Shown here: in pieces, positions 50,603 through 59,498 of the stretch | Layout: every line of letters begins with the position of its first letter | How positions within the stretch are numbered: position 1 is the first letter of the stretch | Assembly: GCA_900554315.1 (NCBI GenBank) | Contig: USGP01000003.1 | Location: 1-64,000, forward strand | Reading direction: 5' to 3' | DNA from: an uncultured Mycoplasmatota bacterium | GTDB taxonomy: Bacteria; Bacillota_I; Bacilli_A; RF39; UBA660 | Length of the DNA: 64,000 nucleotides | Program-made: the position numbers and the translations under genes | Notes under the pieces: model-generated | Told to the model about the DNA's origin: nothing | The model's database searches: none | The model's input: the letters and a program-made list of their open reading frames with translations, nothing else

Positions 50603-51046
50603 CTAGATCACCTCAGCTTTACTTCCTGATTCTTTGATCTTTTCTAATGCACTAGTTGAGAATTTATTTGCTTGAATTGTCAACTTATGCTCTAATTTTC
50701 CATTTCCTAATACTTTTAATCCGTCTAATTGTTTCTTAATAATTCCTTTATCCTTTAGTAATGCAGGTGTAACTACAGTACCATCTTCAAATACATTTAA
50801 GTCACTTAAGTTAACTGTAGCATAGCTAACTTTGAACTTAGCATTTGTAAATCCTCTTTTTGGTAATCTTCTATATAATGGTAATTGTCCACCTTCAAAT
50901 ACTGGATTGATACTACCACCACTACGTGCTTTTTGTCCTTTTTGTCCGCGTCCACATGTTTTACCAAGACCACTACCTGGACCGCGTCCTACACGTTTTC
51001 TCGCATGAGTAGCACCGATATTTTTTTCTAATTCATGTAATTTCAT
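50603..51046 (-). CDS. rplO: 50S ribosomal protein L15
   Basis: 147 aa. MKLHELEKNIGATHARKRVG, RGPGSGLGKTCGRGQKGQKA and YRRLPKRGFTN are diagnostic. Its start overlaps the stop of rpsE by one base; the gene for L30 that normally lies between them is absent. Confidence 0.98.
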   Translation of the reverse strand: MKLHELEKNIGATHARKRVGRGPGSGLGKTCGRGQKGQKARSGGSINPVFEGGQLPLYRRLPKRGFTNAKFKVSYATVNLSDLNVFEDGTVVTPALLKDKGIIKKQLDGLKVLGNGKLEHKLTIQANKFSTSALEKIKESGSKAEVI

Positions 51047-51555
51047 TATCCTAATATCTCCTCTACTGTTTTACCGCGAAGTGCTGCTACTTGTTCAACA
51101 GTTTTCATTGATTTTAATGCATTTAATGCAGCAGTTGCAGTATTAATTTTAGTTCTTGCTCCTAGTGATTTAGAGACAACATCACGAATTCCTGCTAATT
51201 CTAAGATAGCACGAACAGCTCCACCAGCAATGATACCAGTACCAGCTGGAGCAGGTTTAATGATAACTCTTGCAGCACCACTTGTTCCTACCATTTCATG
51301 AGCTACTGTTCTTCCATCAATTAGAGGTATTGTGATCATTTTTTTGTTTGCATCTTGAATTGCTTTCTTAATTGCATCAGGTACTTCGTTTGCTTTACCA
51401 ATACCTAATCCAACTTTACCTTTACGGTCACCTACGACAACAGTTGCTGAATATCTTCTACGACGTCCACCTTTAGTAACTTTAACTACGCTTTTAACGT
51501 CGATTACTAATTCTTCTAGCAACTTTTCTCTAGGTTCTTGAGACTTTCTTTGCAT
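51046..51555 (-). CDS. rpsE: 30S ribosomal protein S5
   Basis: 169 aa. VVKVTKGGRRRRYSATVVVG, GKANEVPDAIKKA and GTGIIAGGAVRAILELAGI are S5 landmarks. Ends directly on rplO. Confidence 0.98.
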   Translation of the reverse strand: MQRKSQEPREKLLEELVIDVKSVVKVTKGGRRRRYSATVVVGDRKGKVGLGIGKANEVPDAIKKAIQDANKKMITIPLIDGRTVAHEMVGTSGAARVIIKPAPAGTGIIAGGAVRAILELAGIRDVVSKSLGARTKINTATAALNALKSMKTVEQVAALRGKTVEEILG

Positions 51556-51567
51556 AATACCCTCCTA

Positions 51568-51930
51568 TTAGAATTCTAATCCATTTTCACGTGCAGCTTC
51601 TGCTAAAGCTTTTACACGTCCATGATAAAGGTATCCTCCTCTATCAAATACCACTTTTGTAATTTTTGCTTTTGTTGCTTTTTCGGCAATTGCCTTTCCA
51701 ACAACTTTAGCTGCTTCAACATTACTTCCGTTTTCAATCTTTAAATCTTTGTCTAATGAGGAAGCAGATACAAGAGTAGTTCTAGTTTCATCATCGATAA
51801 TTTGTGCATAAATTCCAGTATTAGAACGGAATACGCATAATCTAGGTACTGCGCTTGTTCCCATTAAATCTTTACGAATTCTTTGATGGCGAACTTCACG
51901 CATATTATTACGAGATTCTTTTTTTATCAT
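51568..51930 (-). CDS. rplR: 50S ribosomal protein L18
   Basis: 120 aa. RHQRIRKDLMGTSAVPRLCV, FRSNTGIYAQIIDD and FDRGGYLYHGRVKALAEAAR identify L18, which binds 5S rRNA. 12 bases before rpsE. Confidence 0.98.
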   Translation of the reverse strand: MIKKESRNNMREVRHQRIRKDLMGTSAVPRLCVFRSNTGIYAQIIDDETRTTLVSASSLDKDLKIENGSNVEAAKVVGKAIAEKATKAKITKVVFDRGGYLYHGRVKALAEAARENGLEF

Positions 51931-51955
51931 ACTTTGATTTCTCCTTTCCTACTTA

Positions 51956-52486
51956 TTAAGCAGCTTTCTTTCCTTCTTTACGACGAACATGTTCATCTTT
52001 ATAACGAATACCTTTACCTTTATATGGTTCAGGTTGTCTTACTTTTCTGATATTAGCAGCGAATTCTCCAACTAATACTTTATCAATTCCTTTAACAGTA
52101 ATTTCAGTATTTCCGTTAGCTTCTACTGTTAATCCTTCTGGTACTTCAATCTCAACTGGATGAGAGTAACCAGCATTAATAACTAATTTTTTACCTTGAA
52201 CATTGAAACGATATCCAACACCAATGATTTCTAATCCTTTTTCATAACCTTTGGTAACACCTTCGATCATATTGTGGATTAATGCATTCATTGTACCGTG
52301 CATAGCTTTCGCATTTTCGTTCTTACGTTCTAAAGTAATTTTGTTATCTTCTTGTTTCATTGTAATGTCTTTTAACATTTTTTGTGATAATGTTCCTTTT
52401 GGTCCAGTTACTGTTACAACATTATTTTCTTCTGTAACTGTAACTCCTTCAGGAACAATAATTGTACGATTTCCTATACGGCTCAT
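51956..52486 (-). CDS. rplF: 50S ribosomal protein L6
   Basis: 176 aa. MSRIGNRTIIVPEGVTVT, the GVGYRFNVQGKKLVINAGYS core and KGKGIRYKDEHVRRKEGK end. Located near the factor-binding stalk. AGGAGGTGTC site upstream. Confidence 0.98.
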   Translation of the reverse strand: MSRIGNRTIIVPEGVTVTEENNVVTVTGPKGTLSQKMLKDITMKQEDNKITLERKNENAKAMHGTMNALIHNMIEGVTKGYEKGLEIIGVGYRFNVQGKKLVINAGYSHPVEIEVPEGLTVEANGNTEITVKGIDKVLVGEFAANIRKVRQPEPYKGKGIRYKDEHVRRKEGKKAA

Positions 52487-52512
52487 CTTGACACCTCCTT
52501 ATATTTTTTTTA

Positions 52513-52911
52513 TTACCAAATATAAGCTAGAACTTCCCCACCTATATTTTCTTTACGTGCTTCTTTATCTGTCATAATTCCTTTAGATGTAGAAAGGATA
52601 GCAATTCCTAATCCATTTAATACTCTTGGAATTTCGTTGCTGTTAACATAAACACGAAGTCCTGGTTTAGAAATTCTCTTTAGCCCTGTTATAACTCTTT
52701 CTTTCTTATTATATTTTAAAGTTAAAAGAATTTTTCCTTGAGCATCTTCTTTTACAACTTTGTAATCTTTAATAAATCCTTCATCTTTTAAGATTCTTGC
52801 GATTTCTTCTTTCATTTTTGATGCAGGTACTTCTACTTGTTCATAACGCATTTGGTTAGCATTACGAATACGAGTTAACATATCTGCAATTGTATCTGTT
52901 ACTACTGCCAT
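52513..52911 (-). CDS. rpsH: 30S ribosomal protein S8
   Basis: 132 aa from the ATG at 52911-52909, after AAGGAGGAG; an in-frame upstream start at 52938 would overlap the rpsN end and that site. TDTIADMLTRIRNANQMRYE, LKRISKPGLRVYVN and TDKEARKENIGGEVLAYIW are S8 features. Confidence 0.97.
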   Translation of the reverse strand: MAVVTDTIADMLTRIRNANQMRYEQVEVPASKMKEEIARILKDEGFIKDYKVVKEDAQGKILLTLKYNKKERVITGLKRISKPGLRVYVNSNEIPRVLNGLGIAILSTSKGIMTDKEARKENIGGEVLAYIW

Positions 52912-52931
52912 AATAAACTCCTCCTTTCCAA

Positions 52932-53117
52932 TTACCAACTTGATTTCTTAAGTCCTGGTATTTGTCCTTTATAAGCTAATTCACGGAAGCAAATACGGCA
53001 GATTCCGAATTTACTCATAACTGCGTGAGGTCTACCACAACGAGCACATCTAGTATATTCACGTACTTTAAACTTTTGTGGTCTATTAGCTTTTACTATC
53101 ATACTTTTCTTTGCCAT
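52932..53117 (-). CDS. rpsN: 30S ribosomal protein S14, zinc type
   Basis: 61 aa. RCARCGRPHAVMSKFGICRI with C-x2-C...C-x2-C makes it the zinc-binding short form; ends QIPGLKKSSW. The zinc demand connects loosely with the zinc transport genes in this window. Confidence 0.97.
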   Translation of the reverse strand: MAKKSMIVKANRPQKFKVREYTRCARCGRPHAVMSKFGICRICFRELAYKGQIPGLKKSSW

Positions 53118-53134
53118 AATATTCCTCCCATTTT

Positions 53135-53674
53135 TTACTTTCTAAAAGGAATTCCAAGTCCGTTTAATAAATCGAATGATTCTTCGTTAGTTTTTGCTGT
53201 TGTTACAAATACGATATCCATTCCACGTACTTTTACAACTTCATCATAATCAATTTCTGAAAAGATTAATTGTTCTTTAATTCCCATAGTATAGTTTCCT
53301 CTACCATCAAAAGATTTTGGACTAACTCCACGGAAATCTCTTACTGCAGGTAGAGCAATTGCAATAAGTTTATCCATAAAGTTATACATGTTTTCTCCAC
53401 GTAATGTAACTTTACATCCAATTGCATGTCCTTCTCTTACTTTAAATCCAGCGATTGACTTTTTAGCTCTTGTAATTACTGGCTTTTGTCCTGAGATTTT
53501 TGCTAAGTCAGCTACAGCTGCATCGATTAATTTTGAATTTGATGTAGCATCACCAACACCGATGTTAATAACAATCTTTTCTAACTTTGGAACTTCCATA
53601 ATTGATTTATAATTATATTTTTCTTTTAAACTTGGAACAACTTCATTTAAGTATTTCTCTTTTAGGCGGTTCAT
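53135..53674 (-). CDS. rplE: 50S ribosomal protein L5
   Basis: 179 aa. NRLKEKYLNEVVPSLKEKYN, KLEKIVINIGVGDA, GQKPVITRAKKSIAGFKVRE and RGMDIVFVTTAKTNEE are L5 landmarks. Binds 5S rRNA and contacts the P-site tRNA. Confidence 0.98.
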   Translation of the reverse strand: MNRLKEKYLNEVVPSLKEKYNYKSIMEVPKLEKIVINIGVGDATSNSKLIDAAVADLAKISGQKPVITRAKKSIAGFKVREGHAIGCKVTLRGENMYNFMDKLIAIALPAVRDFRGVSPKSFDGRGNYTMGIKEQLIFSEIDYDEVVKVRGMDIVFVTTAKTNEESFDLLNGLGIPFRK

Positions 53675-53691
53675 AGTTACCCTCCTTCCAA

Positions 53692-54003
53692 TTAATCAAG
53701 CTTCTCGTTTGATTTTTTTGTGATTCTAATTTTTTTACCTGTTTTTGTATCAGTTGTATGTCCGATTCTAGTTCCTTTTTTTGTTTTAGGATCAACAATC
53801 ATAACATTTGATGCATGAATTGGTTTTTCTACTTCAATAATTCCACCAGATTCATTAGCTGTAGGTTTTTGATGTTTCTTTACAACATTAACACCTTCAA
53901 CTACAACTTTATTTTCGCTTCTTAATGTTTTAATAATTTTTCCTTCTTTACCTTTATCAGAACCAGCGATAACTACAACTTTATCTCCTACTTTAAAGTT
54001 CAT
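53692..54003 (-). CDS. rplX: 50S ribosomal protein L24
   Basis: 103 aa. KOW motif in FKVGDKVVVIAGSDKGKEGK, then VEGVNVVKKHQKPTAN. Early assembly protein near the exit tunnel. Confidence 0.98.
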   Translation of the reverse strand: MNFKVGDKVVVIAGSDKGKEGKIIKTLRSENKVVVEGVNVVKKHQKPTANESGGIIEVEKPIHASNVMIVDPKTKKGTRIGHTTDTKTGKKIRITKKSNEKLD

Positions 54004-54018
54004 AATTTATCCTCCTCA

Positions 54019-54387
54019 TTATAGTACTTCTTTTGCTAAAGAAACAATTTTCATGTAGTCTTTATCACGAAGTTCTCTTGCGACTGGTCCAAAAATACGA
54101 GTACCTACTGGACTCTTGTCATCACGAATGATAACACAAGCATTGTCATCGAACTTAATATAACTTCCATCTTCACGACGAACGCCTTGACGACTACGAA
54201 CGATAACTGCTTTTACAACTTTTCCTTTTGGTAATGGTGAATTTGGAATTGCATTCTTAACTGTTCCAACTACTACATCACCAATGTTACCTGTTTTTAC
54301 TTTACTTCCGCCAAGTACACGAATTACTAATAATTCACGTGCACCAGTGTTATCAGCAACTTTTAAGCGGCTTTCTTGTTGTAACAT
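54019..54387 (-). CDS. rplN: 50S ribosomal protein L14
   Basis: 122 aa. MLQQESRLKVADNTGARELL, VIRVLGGS and IFGPVARELRDKDYMKIVSL identify L14, part of the intersubunit bridge and binding site of RsfS. Confidence 0.98.
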   Translation of the reverse strand: MLQQESRLKVADNTGARELLVIRVLGGSKVKTGNIGDVVVGTVKNAIPNSPLPKGKVVKAVIVRSRQGVRREDGSYIKFDDNACVIIRDDKSPVGTRIFGPVARELRDKDYMKIVSLAKEVL

Positions 54388-54421
54388 AGATTATTCCTCC
54401 TTCTTTTTAATCATCTAAGCG

Positions 54422-54682
54422 TTAAATAATAACTGCTTCTTTTACAACTTCTTTTAAATAGAAATGCTTTGTTTTTGACATTGGTCTTGTTTCAGCTATA
54501 CGAACAGTGTCTCCAACTTTAGCAATATTTTTTTCATCATGTACACTATATTTCTTAGAGCTTTTAACTCTCTTGTGATATAATGGATGGTCTTTATAAG
54601 TTTCAACTAAAACGCTAATTGTCTTATCATTTGATGCACTAATTACTTTTCCAACTAATTCTCTTTTAATTTTCTTTTCCAT
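54422..54682 (-). CDS. rpsQ: 30S ribosomal protein S17
   Basis: 86 aa. KRELVGKVISASNDKTISVL, HPLYHKRVKSSKKYSVHDE and ETRPMSKTKHFYLKEVV match S17, an OB-fold 16S binder. Confidence 0.97.
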   Translation of the reverse strand: MEKKIKRELVGKVISASNDKTISVLVETYKDHPLYHKRVKSSKKYSVHDEKNIAKVGDTVRIAETRPMSKTKHFYLKEVVKEAVII

Positions 54683-54693
54683 TATATAACCTC

Positions 54694-54888
54694 CTATTCG
54701 TTACTTTCACGTTCTTTTAGAACAGTTTTCATTCTTGCAACGGTGTGTCTTAAATCTCTAATTCTAGAAGGTTTTTCAAGGTTTCCTGTAGCTTGTTGGA
54801 AACGTAAGTTAAATAATTCTTGTTTTGCTTCAAATAATTTTGCATTGATTTCTTCAGTTGTTAATTCTCTAATCTCTTTAACCTTCAT
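54694..54888 (-). CDS. rpmC: 50S ribosomal protein L29
   Basis: 64 aa from the ATG at 54888-54886; the GTG upstream at 54903 sits in the GGTGGTG-like site. MKVKEIRELTTEEINAKLFE, LRFQQATGNLEKPSRI are L29 features. Overlaps the rplP 3' end by 11 bases. Confidence 0.96.
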   Translation of the reverse strand: MKVKEIRELTTEEINAKLFEAKQELFNLRFQQATGNLEKPSRIRDLRHTVARMKTVLKERESNE

Positions 54889-55309
54889 TATTTTCACCAC
54901 CATTTTCTTTCATTACAAATTTTGTTGCTATTGGTAGTTTATGAGATGCTAAACGTAATGCTTCACGAGCAACATCTTCAGTAACTCCAGAAATTTCAAA
55001 TAGAATTTTTCCTTCTTTAACAACAGCAACCCATCCTTCAACGTTACCTTTACCTTTACCTTGTCTTGTACCAATTGGTTTTCTAGTAAGTGGCATGTGT
55101 GGGAATATATTAATCCATACTTTACCACCACGTTTCATGTAACGAGTCATAGCAATACGAGCAGCTTCGATTTGATTCGCTGTAATCCAAGCTCCTTCTT
55201 TTGCTTGAAGACCATATTCTCCAAAACTTAATGTTCTATTTCCACGTGACTTTCCTTCGTAAGGTAATCTATGAACACGACGATATTTAGTTCTTGACGG
55301 TATTAACAT
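54878..55309 (-). CDS. rplP: 50S ribosomal protein L16
   Basis: 143 aa. MLIPSRTKYRRVHRLPYEGK, the KRGGKVWINIFPHMPLTRKP segment and GKGNVEGWVAVV. Organises the A-site tRNA region. One base after rpsC; overlaps rpmC. Confidence 0.98.
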   Translation of the reverse strand: MLIPSRTKYRRVHRLPYEGKSRGNRTLSFGEYGLQAKEGAWITANQIEAARIAMTRYMKRGGKVWINIFPHMPLTRKPIGTRQGKGKGNVEGWVAVVKEGKILFEISGVTEDVAREALRLASHKLPIATKFVMKENGGENNEG

Positions 55310-55310
55310 A

Positions 55311-55961
55311 TTAATTACCTCCCTTAGATTTCTTGTTTAGGATTTCTCCTTTATAGATCCATACCTTTACACCAATCTTACCAAATGTTGTATCTGCTTC
55401 TGATGTAGCATAATCAACATCTGCTCTTAATGTATGTAGAGGAATAGTTCCTTCTGTGTATCCTTCGCTACGTGCCATATCAGCACCACCTAAACGTCCA
55501 GATACTGATGTTTTAATTCCTTTAGCTCCTGCTTTCATAGCATTTCTGATTGCACGTTTTTGAGCCATACGGAATGATGCTCTATTAGTAATTTGGTTAG
55601 CAATTGAATCAGCAACTAATTGAGCATTTAAATCTGCTTTTTTAATATCAACGATTGAGATTTGAACGTTTTCATCTGCAACCTTTGATAGTTGTTTCTT
55701 TAATTTTTCGATTTCTTCTCCACCACGGCCAATCATAACACCTGGTTTAGAAGTGTGGATTACAACTTCACATCTTTTTGGATTTCTTTCGATTTCAACT
55801 TTTGCGATACCAGCATTTTTCATGTTCTTTTCTAAATATTTACGAATTTCAATATCTTTTAATAACACTTTAGAAAAGTCATTTTTCTTTGCGTACCACT
55901 TTGCTTCCCAGTCTTTGTTGATGCCAAGTCTTAACCCATTAGGATTAACTTTTTGTCCCAT
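55311..55961 (-). CDS. rpsC: 30S ribosomal protein S3
   Basis: 216 aa. MGQKVNPNGLRLGINKDWEA, KH domain with GVMIGRGGEEIEKLK, and ARSEGYTEGTIPLHTLRADV. mRNA entry and helicase function. Confidence 0.98.
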   Translation of the reverse strand: MGQKVNPNGLRLGINKDWEAKWYAKKNDFSKVLLKDIEIRKYLEKNMKNAGIAKVEIERNPKRCEVVIHTSKPGVMIGRGGEEIEKLKKQLSKVADENVQISIVDIKKADLNAQLVADSIANQITNRASFRMAQKRAIRNAMKAGAKGIKTSVSGRLGGADMARSEGYTEGTIPLHTLRADVDYATSEADTTFGKIGVKVWIYKGEILNKKSKGGN

Positions 55962-55976
55962 GTTTTAACCTCCTTA

Positions 55977-56312
55977 TTAGTTTTTTGTAGCCACTACGAT
56001 AATAATGTGACTAGTTCTATGATCTCTATGTCCTATGTGAGAACGTGAATCAAAAAAGTGACGTTTCATAACAGGACCAGCATCTACTCTTGCTTCTTTT
56101 ACATAAAGTGTAGCAGCATCAGCGTTATTATTGTTAACTGCGTTTGCAATAGCTGAATCTAAAACTTTTTTGATAAGTCTTGCTGACTTGTTTGAAGTGT
56201 TCATTAAGATGTTAGCTGCTTCTTGTACACTTTTACCACGAATCATATCGATTGTTAATCGAGCTCTGATTGGTGATACTCTAAGTCCTTTAGCAATTGC
56301 TCTTGCTTCCAT
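55977..56312 (-). CDS. rplV: 50S ribosomal protein L22
   Basis: 111 aa. LRVSPIRARLTIDMIRGKSV and the tunnel hairpin region VDAGPVMKRHFFDSRSHIGH, in which the usual RA-R-GRA pattern is diverged (KRHFFDSR). Ends RTSHIIIVVATKN. Confidence 0.96.
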   Translation of the reverse strand: MEARAIAKGLRVSPIRARLTIDMIRGKSVQEAANILMNTSNKSARLIKKVLDSAIANAVNNNNADAATLYVKEARVDAGPVMKRHFFDSRSHIGHRDHRTSHIIIVVATKN

Positions 56313-56338
56313 TTCTTTCCCTCCTAGTCATTTTTAAA

Positions 56339-56605
56339 TTATTTCTTGTCTGAACCATGTCCACCGAATTTACGAGTTAATGCAAATTCACCTAATTTGT
56401 GTCCAACCATATCTTCAGTTATATATACTGGTATAAATTCTTTACCATTGTGAACAGCAAATGTATGTCCTATAAAATCAGGAAAAATAGTGGAACGGCG
56501 TGACCATGTTTTAATGACTTCTTTTTTTCCAGACTTATTTAATTCTTGAACCTTTTTTAGTAATCTATCGAATACATAAGGTCCCTTTTTTAAACTTCTT
56601 GCCAT
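56339..56605 (-). CDS. rpsS: 30S ribosomal protein S19
   Basis: 88 aa. MARSLKKGPYVFDRLLKKVQ, TWSRRSTIFPDFIGHTFAVH and KLGEFALTRKFGGHG are diagnostic. Binds 16S head with S13. Confidence 0.98.
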   Translation of the reverse strand: MARSLKKGPYVFDRLLKKVQELNKSGKKEVIKTWSRRSTIFPDFIGHTFAVHNGKEFIPVYITEDMVGHKLGEFALTRKFGGHGSDKK

Positions 56606-56622
56606 TATTCAATCATCCTTTC

Positions 56623-57453
56623 CTATTTACTATTACGACGACGTACGATGAATTTGTCTGATTGTTTTTTCTTACGTGTCTTTAATCCAAGTGCAGGTTT
56701 ACCCCATGGAGTCATTGGTGCTTTACGTCCAACTGGAGCACGTCCTTCACCACCACCATGTGGATGGTCGTTAGGGTTCATAACAGAACCACGAACTGTA
56801 GGTCTGATACCCATGTGACGTTTACGTCCTGCTTTACCTAATCTAACAAGTGATGCGTCTTCATTTCCAACTTCACCAATTGTTGCCATACATGTTCCTA
56901 AAACTTTTCTTTGTTCACCAGATGATAAACGAATCATTACATATTTTCCTTCACGACCTAGGATTTGTGCAGAGCTACCAGCTGATCTTGCTAATTCTCC
57001 ACCTTTTCCTGGACGTAATTCAATATTATGAATCATTGTACCTACTGGAATGTTCATAATTGGTAATGCGTTACCAACTTTAATATCTGCTTTTGCTCCT
57101 GCTTCAATTGCCATTCCAACTTGTAACCCTTTTGGAGCAATGATATATCTTTTTTCACCATCTGCATAATTAATTAATGCGATGTTAGCAGTTCTATTTG
57201 GATCATATTCGATACTTGCTACTGTACCAGGTACCTCTAATTTATTTCTTTTAAAATCAATGATACGATATTTTCTTTTAACTCCGCCACCTTGATGACG
57301 AACTGTTATCTTACCTTGATTGTTACGTCCACTATTTTTCTTAATAGTAGTTAATAGAGATTTTTCAGGAGTACTTGTAGTAATTTCATCATTTACTAAT
57401 GTACTCATTTTTCTACGACCTGGTGTAGTAGGTTTATATGTTTTAATTGCCAT
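56623..57453 (-). CDS. rplB: 50S ribosomal protein L2
   Basis: 276 aa. AIKTYKPTTPGRRKMSTLV, SSAQILGREGKYVMIRLSSG and the C-terminal peptidyl-transferase-near loop NPNDHPHGGGEGRAPVGRK. Full length. Confidence 0.98.
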   Translation of the reverse strand: MAIKTYKPTTPGRRKMSTLVNDEITTSTPEKSLLTTIKKNSGRNNQGKITVRHQGGGVKRKYRIIDFKRNKLEVPGTVASIEYDPNRTANIALINYADGEKRYIIAPKGLQVGMAIEAGAKADIKVGNALPIMNIPVGTMIHNIELRPGKGGELARSAGSSAQILGREGKYVMIRLSSGEQRKVLGTCMATIGEVGNEDASLVRLGKAGRKRHMGIRPTVRGSVMNPNDHPHGGGEGRAPVGRKAPMTPWGKPALGLKTRKKKQSDKFIVRRRNSK

Positions 57454-57469
57454 AATTTATTTCCTCCTT

Positions 57470-57754
57470 CTAACCAAGATCAATTGTTTGTCCTTCAGCC
57501 AAAGTAACAATTGCTTTCTTTGTACGATTCGTTAATCCTGTATAACGACCAACTCTTCTCTTTTTAGGCTTTACATTAATTGTTCTAATTGATGTAACCT
57601 TAACATTAAAGATTTTTTCAATTGCGTTTTTAATTTCAATTTTGTTAGCTCTTGGATCAACTTTGAATGTATATTTTCCGTTTTCTTTATCTGCCATTGA
57701 TTTTTCAGTAATAACTGGTGCCTTGATGATTTCTAAATACTTAGTGTCTTTCAT
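57470..57754 (-). CDS. rplW: 50S ribosomal protein L23
   Basis: 94 aa. IIKAPVITEKSMADKENGKY, ANKIEIKNAIEKIFNVKVTS and KKRRVGRYTG are typical. Docking site for trigger factor and SRP at the tunnel exit. Start overlaps the rplD stop by one base. Confidence 0.98.
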   Translation of the reverse strand: MKDTKYLEIIKAPVITEKSMADKENGKYTFKVDPRANKIEIKNAIEKIFNVKVTSIRTINVKPKKRRVGRYTGLTNRTKKAIVTLAEGQTIDLG

Positions 57755-58380
57755 TATTTAAGCACCTCCTCTACAGCGTTTAATGCATCTTGTGTAAATA
57801 CTACTACATCTGTACCTACAACATCTAATACATTGATTTCATCTGCTAAAATTAGTACTACATTTTGTAAATTTCTTGATGCTAAAATCATATTGTCATC
57901 AAATTCTTTTACTACTAATAATACTTTTTTATCAGCAATTTTTAATGTTTCTAATAAAGCTTTCATATCTTTAGTCTTTGGTGTTGCTAAGTTCAAGTTT
58001 TCTAAAACCATGATTGCTTTTTCATTAGCTTTATCTGCTAAAGCTGACTTGATTGCAAGCCTTCTTTCTTTACGATTTTGTTTCTTGCTGTAATCTCTTG
58101 GTACTGGAGTTCCATATCTTCCTCCACCTACCCATTGTACAGCTCTGATAGAACCTTGACGTGCACGTCCAGTTCCTTTTTGTCTCCATGGCTTTCTTCC
58201 GCCACCACTTACTTCACTTCTGTTCTTAGTACTATGAGTTCCTTGTCTTAATGATGCTCTTGCTAAAATGATTGCATCATATAAAACGTTTTTGTTTGGT
58301 TCGATTCCAAATACATTTTCGTTTAAGTTAATGTCCTTTACTTTTTCACCTTTAAGATTTAAAAGTTCTACTTTTTTCAT
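57754..58380 (-). CDS. rplD: 50S ribosomal protein L4
   Basis: 208 aa. RQGTHSTKNRSEVSGGGRKP, WRQKGTGRARQGSIRAVQW tunnel loop and the Rossmann-like C-terminal half. 65 bases after rplC with an inverted repeat between them. Confidence 0.98.
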   Translation of the reverse strand: MKKVELLNLKGEKVKDINLNENVFGIEPNKNVLYDAIILARASLRQGTHSTKNRSEVSGGGRKPWRQKGTGRARQGSIRAVQWVGGGRYGTPVPRDYSKKQNRKERRLAIKSALADKANEKAIMVLENLNLATPKTKDMKALLETLKIADKKVLLVVKEFDDNMILASRNLQNVVLILADEINVLDVVGTDVVVFTQDALNAVEEVLK

Positions 58381-58395
58381 CTACGATTCCTCCTT

Positions 58396-58444
58396 TCATC
58401 ACATTTCCTTATTTTTCTTATTTTTTGATTTGTTCCTGTGATGA
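58396..58444 (-). repeat. Inverted repeat between rplC and rplD
   Basis: Perfect 8-bp arms TCATCACA / TGTGATGA separated by 33 A/G-rich bases, starting one base after the rplC stop and ending 15 bases before the rplD start. Could form a long-range hairpin in the mRNA. Confidence 0.6.
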
Positions 58445-58445
58445 T

Positions 58446-59171
58446 TTATTCAGCTGTCTCTTCTGCAGGTGCTTCTGTTTGAGTAGCTTCAGCTTCAACT
58501 TTTGGTTCTTCGTATGAAACTAAGTCAGCTTTTTCTCTCTTAACATTTGGTTTCTTAACTGCAGTACGAATCATAACTAATGATTTCTTTGGACCTGGAA
58601 CATTTCCTTTTACTAAGATTACACTATTTTCAGTATCTACTGAAATAATTTCTAGATTTTGAACAGTTCTTGCTACATTACCCATTTGTCCAGGCATTTT
58701 CTTACCTTTCAAAACGTGCATTGGTAACATAGTACCTAATGAACCTACGCCTCTATGGTATTGAGAACCATGACCCATAGGTCCACGGCTTTGGTTATGA
58801 CGTTTGATAACACCTTGGAAACCTTTACCTTTACTAGTTCCGCTTACGTCAACCATTTCTCCTTCTTCGAAGATATCTACACCAATAACTTGTCCCAATG
58901 TATAATCTTCTACATTTACTCCTCTAATTTCTCTTAAGAAGCGCTTAGGTTCAGTACCAGCTTTTTTAGTATGACCAACAGCTGGTTTGTTTGATAATTT
59001 TTCTCTAATAGTATCTGTTGCTAATTGGATAGCATCATAACCATCGTTTGCTACTGTCTTAATTTGAGTTACAACATTTGGTTCAACTTCAATAACAGTA
59101 ACTGGAATTAACTTACCATTCTTAGTGAATACTTGAGTCATTCCAACTTTTTTACCTAAGATTCCTTTCAT
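58446..59171 (-). CDS. rplC: 50S ribosomal protein L3 with acidic C-terminal extension
   Basis: 241 aa. MKGILGKKVGMTQVFTKNGK, KGKGFQGVIKRHNQSRGPMG and HVLKGKKMPGQMGN are L3 landmarks. The core ends near residue 210; the remainder (SYEEPKVEAEATQTEAPAEE) is an acidic Ala/Glu/Pro/Thr tail, probably disordered. 15 bases after rpsJ. Confidence 0.97.
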   Translation of the reverse strand: MKGILGKKVGMTQVFTKNGKLIPVTVIEVEPNVVTQIKTVANDGYDAIQLATDTIREKLSNKPAVGHTKKAGTEPKRFLREIRGVNVEDYTLGQVIGVDIFEEGEMVDVSGTSKGKGFQGVIKRHNQSRGPMGHGSQYHRGVGSLGTMLPMHVLKGKKMPGQMGNVARTVQNLEIISVDTENSVILVKGNVPGPKKSLVMIRTAVKKPNVKREKADLVSYEEPKVEAEATQTEAPAEETAE

Positions 59172-59186
59172 TATTGTTTCCTCCTA

Positions 59187-59498
59187 TTATTTTGTTTTGA
59201 TTTCAATATCAACCCCGCTAGGTAAATCTAAATGAGCTAATGCGTCAATAGTTTCCTTGCTAGGATTTTTGATATCAATAAGTCTCTTATGCGTACGCAT
59301 TTCGAATTGTTCACGTGAATCCTTGTATTTATGAACAGCCCTTAAAATTGTAAACTTTTCAATTTCAGTTGGTAGTGGTACTGGACCAGAAATTTCTCCA
59401 CCTGATCTTTTAATTGTTTCCACAATTTTAGTTACTGCATTATCAAGAATTCTGTGATCATATGATTTTAATCTGATACGAACTTTTGATGTTGACAT
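59187..59498 (-). CDS. rpsJ: 30S ribosomal protein S10
   Basis: 103 aa. VRIRLKSYDHRILDNAVTKI, GPVPLPTEIEKFTI and HKRLIDIKNPSKETIDALAH identify S10 (NusE). First gene of the S10 operon; promoter and leader upstream. Confidence 0.98.
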   Translation of the reverse strand: MSTSKVRIRLKSYDHRILDNAVTKIVETIKRSGGEISGPVPLPTEIEKFTILRAVHKYKDSREQFEMRTHKRLIDIKNPSKETIDALAHLDLPSGVDIEIKTK

